A DNA stretch of 64,000 nucleotides from Hypomyces perniciosus (Eukaryota; Ascomycota; Sordariomycetes; Hypocreales; Hypocreaceae), in the NCBI GenBank assembly GCA_008477525.1, contig SPDT01000001.1:2604001-2668000 (forward strand), given 5' to 3'. This document shows positions 62,001-64,000 of this stretch, piece by piece; the first letter of the stretch is position 1; every line of letters starts with the position of its first letter. The notes below the pieces were generated by a model. That model ran no database searches. It was not told where the DNA came from and saw only the letters and a list, made by a program, of their open reading frames with translations. The position numbers were made by a program, and so were the translations under genes.

Positions 62001-63338
62001 TTACTTCTCCCTCCCCAAAACCATCTTCTGCCTCTCGCTCTGGCGCGCCTGGAACTGCTTGCTCGAATGCTTGCGCTCGTTCTCCTCACGCCTCTTGATG
62101 GACTTGATCTCCTCGCTCTTGATCTCCGCCGCCTTCTTGACCACCTTGGGGATGTGGCGGTGGCGCTTGATGCGTCGGATCTCAGGCATGTGTTGGTACC
62201 GACGGACGAGGGCGTCGTTGTACTCGAGCGCCTGGCGGTGGCGGGTGGATTTGATGCCCTGGCGCTGGGAGGCGTTTGCGCGCCAGATGCGAATGTTGCC
62301 GTCGTCGGAGCCGGAGAGGAGATACTTGGAGTCGGGGGTCCATTTGGCGGACATGACTCGCTGCATGCGCTTGGTGTGGTAGACATCCCTTGAATGGCCG
62401 CGATCACGGGTCCAGAGGCGGACGGTACGGTCCCAGGATGCGGAGACGAGCTCCTCGCCGGTGGGGGAGAATTCAACGTCCATGACGGCGGCGACGTGGT
62501 CCTTGAGGACGTTGAGGGCGCGGTCGAGCTTGCGCATGTCGAAGAGGTAAATGTTGTGATCTTCGGAGGCGGCGGCGAAGTTGAAAGCCTCCATGGGGGA
62601 CCAGGCGATGCGGTTGCTGGCGAAGTTGAGGACGGATTTGGTGACGGGGGTGGATGTCCGGAGGTCGTAGATGACGATGGAACGGTCGTTGGAGCAGGAG
62701 GCGAGAACGGACGTCTCGACGTAGTTGAAAGCAACGTTGGTGATTGTGTCGGTCGAGGTTGGCCAGTGCAACACCTCTGGGGCTGCGGTATGCCGTTCGA
62801 GATCGTATATGGAAATGACACTGGAGGCGACGGCGAAGGCATTGCGTGAGCGGTGGTGTGACAAGCTGGTGAAGGCTCCTGAGCCTAGCCATGATGATAT
62901 CGGGGCTGACTCGCTCGCTGTGTTGTATGGATCAAACAACTTGACTGTCCGATCAGCGGCACACGTGAGGAGCTTCTGATCCCTTGTCCACTCCATTCCC
63001 TTGACGATGTTTTCATGCGCCGTGGTATGCCATATCTCCTCTCGACTCGACAAGTCCCAGCACTTGACAACACCATCACCACTTCCACTGGCAAACCGCT
63101 CCAGCGAGTTGGGGTCCTTGGCGATGGAGTAAACACCGTCCACATGGCCTTTCCCAAGCTGTCCAATGAAGGGAGCGGCATGCATGCGCTCCAGCTTCAC
63201 GGCATTCACGGCCCTTTTATACTCTCGAGCTCGCTCAAATGGATGCAGCGATGAGTCGAGATTTCGGGGCTGCTTGATCGCATCCGAGCCCGGCGTCTGG
63301 TACGACGATAAAGATCGGGTAATGGCCTTAATCTTCAT
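62001..63338 (-). CDS. SOF1: U3 snoRNP / small-subunit processome WD-repeat protein Sof1 (DCAF13)
   Basis: Sof1 is a nucleolar WD40 protein of the small-subunit processome, required for 18S rRNA maturation. The gene is a single exon of 445 residues. The ATG at 63338 gives the conserved start MKIKAITRS; an open extension upstream begins only with TTG. The N-terminal element NLDSSLHPFERAREYKRAVN and APFIGQLGKGHVDGVYSIAK is typical of Sof1. Six to seven WD repeats follow, with signature ends such as SGDGVVKCWDL, AADRTVKLFDP, SNDRSIVIYDL, ASWDRTVRLW and GSDDGNIRIW. The last about 90 residues form the Lys/Arg-rich Sof1 C-terminal domain (YNDALVRRYQHMPEIRRIKR, HRHIPKVVKKAAEIKSEEIK, RREENERKHSSKQFQARQSE). 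The gene is divergent from RPB3 with 396 bp between start codons. Confidence 0.95.
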   Translation of the reverse strand: MKIKAITRSLSSYQTPGSDAIKQPRNLDSSLHPFERAREYKRAVNAVKLERMHAAPFIGQLGKGHVDGVYSIAKDPNSLERFASGSGDGVVKCWDLSSREEIWHTTAHENIVKGMEWTRDQKLLTCAADRTVKLFDPYNTASESAPISSWLGSGAFTSLSHHRSRNAFAVASSVISIYDLERHTAAPEVLHWPTSTDTITNVAFNYVETSVLASCSNDRSIVIYDLRTSTPVTKSVLNFASNRIAWSPMEAFNFAAASEDHNIYLFDMRKLDRALNVLKDHVAAVMDVEFSPTGEELVSASWDRTVRLWTRDRGHSRDVYHTKRMQRVMSAKWTPDSKYLLSGSDDGNIRIWRANASQRQGIKSTRHRQALEYNDALVRRYQHMPEIRRIKRHRHIPKVVKKAAEIKSEEIKSIKRREENERKHSSKQFQARQSERQKMVLGREK

Positions 63339-63734
63339 GTTTGGTGATTCTCGCGTAGTCGAACCAATACCAGTAAATTCAGACCAGAAAAAATCTCCTA
63401 GACCTTGAAGCTCCAAAATTTCCTACACGGACTAATACTACTGCCATTGAACTTTACATTGTGGCGGGGAATTTTTCTGTTATCGCAGTCGTTTCACTGG
63501 CGGATAAGGAATGGGAATTACCAATGTTCCGATCTGGCCTTATCGATAAGGCGCGCATGCAAGGCCTCTGCAGCTTCAGAGGCGCATTGACGACGACTTC
63601 ACCTTTATTTCAACCTATGCACACTTCTCGTAAAAGCCAACTGCAGCAAGCCGCCAATCTGTTGAAATTCTGCATAGGAACAGTCCTAACTTGATCCACA
63701 TCCTGCGTGCTGGTTGCACGACCGAATCTACATC
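63339..63734. promoter_or_regulatory. Bidirectional promoter between SOF1 and RPB3
   Basis: The 396-bp region separates the two divergent start codons. It contains AAAATTT at 63415-63421, resembling the yeast ribosomal-RNA-processing element (AAAAATTTT), and a GATAAG at 63513-63518. A perfect 16-bp palindrome lies at 63537-63552. Shared regulation of a ribosome-biogenesis gene and an RNA polymerase II subunit is plausible but inferred. Confidence 0.5.
63537..63552. promoter_or_regulatory. 16-bp perfect palindrome GCCTTATCGATAAGGC
   Basis: The sequence is identical to its own reverse complement over 16 bp and contains two back-to-back GATAAG/CTTATC half-sites overlapping at ATCGAT. It lies about 185 bp from the RPB3 start and 200 bp from the SOF1 start, so it may bind a dimeric factor. 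Confidence 0.5.
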
Positions 63735-64000
63735 ATGGATTCCATGCATTACGACCCGATGGCCATGGATGGGGAGCCTGAGCAGCCCCAGGTCAAGATC
63801 TCAGCGGTACGGGTGGCCTTGTGCCGCATCGCAGTTGGATGAGCTGGCCTGACATGAAGCGACCCTAGGCTGATAACACACGCGTCGATTTCGAGCTTTC
63901 AAGAACAAACCTGCCGTTTGCGAACGCTTTGCGGAGAATCATCCAGGCAGAAGTACCGACCATTGCCATTGACCTGGTAGAAATCGAGGTCAACAGCTCC
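63735..64000 (+). CDS. RPB3: RNA polymerase II subunit Rpb3, N-terminal part, cut by window edge
   Basis: Rpb3 pairs with Rpb11 in an alpha-like heterodimer that nucleates RNA polymerase II assembly. Exon 1 is 63735..63806 (24 codons, MDSMHYDPMAMDGEPEQPQV then KISA). A 62-nt intron (GTACGG...CCCTAG) is followed by exon 2 from 63869 to the window end. The join reads VKISAADNTRVDFELSRTNL, then PFANALRRIIQAEVPTIAID and LVEIEVNSS, matching the conserved alpha-subunit N-terminal motif with the LRR-I-AEVPT helix that is diagnostic of Rpb3. The zinc-binding loop and the rest of the protein lie beyond the right edge. Confidence 0.93.

Overview
The window is nuclear DNA of a filamentous ascomycete, most likely a Sordariomycete close to Hypocreales. 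The evidence is short GT-AG introns (about 41-117 nt), a full velvet regulator gene, a PREG-type Pho80 cyclin, an Mga2/Spt23 factor, and single-copy housekeeping genes on both strands separated by long non-coding spacers. I see no operon, prophage, CRISPR array, intact transposon, biosynthetic cluster, rRNA or tRNA gene.

Layout from left to right: 5' part of NADH-glutamate synthase GLT1 (-, runs off the left edge); 5 kb spacer; APC15 (+) convergent with the SNARE BET1 (-); histone chaperone CHZ1 (-) with a 13-nt exon; an EMC10-like secretory protein (-); a decayed block at 13.7-15.4 kb holding a broken agmatine-deiminase gene and a stop-interrupted membrane ORF; an EST1/SMG7-like gene with likely N-terminal membrane exons (+); a PHO80/PREG-like cyclin (-); an ARM-repeat GID5/ARMC8-like gene (+); an 8 kb gene-free spacer; veA (+); a fungal protein of unknown function (+); a large MGA2/SPT23-like membrane-tethered factor (-); a Na+/H+ antiporter (-); RNase H1 (-); TAD3 (-); a 5.3 kb spacer; PFK-2/FBPase-2 (+); SOF1 (-) divergent from RPB3 (+, runs off the right edge).

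The genes do not form one pathway. Several are nutrient or environment regulators: GLT1 (nitrogen assimilation), the Pho80-type cyclin (phosphate), GID5 and PFK-2/FBPase-2 (gluconeogenesis versus glycolysis), Mga2/Spt23 (membrane lipids), VeA (light and development). The rest are basal machinery for the cell cycle, secretion, ribosome biogenesis, tRNA editing and transcription.

I found no clearly new multi-gene system. The items most worth a second look are: the 9-mer TACGGAGTA/TACTCCGTA, which I located 24 times, all outside called coding exons; the agmatine-deiminase pseudogene; two introns (MGA2-like and EMC10-like) placed so that retention would remove the C-terminal membrane anchor; the membrane/EST1 gene structure; the CHZ1 microexon; and the long veA upstream region with a small upstream ORF.

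All exon coordinates were derived by hand from splice signals and reading-frame continuity.
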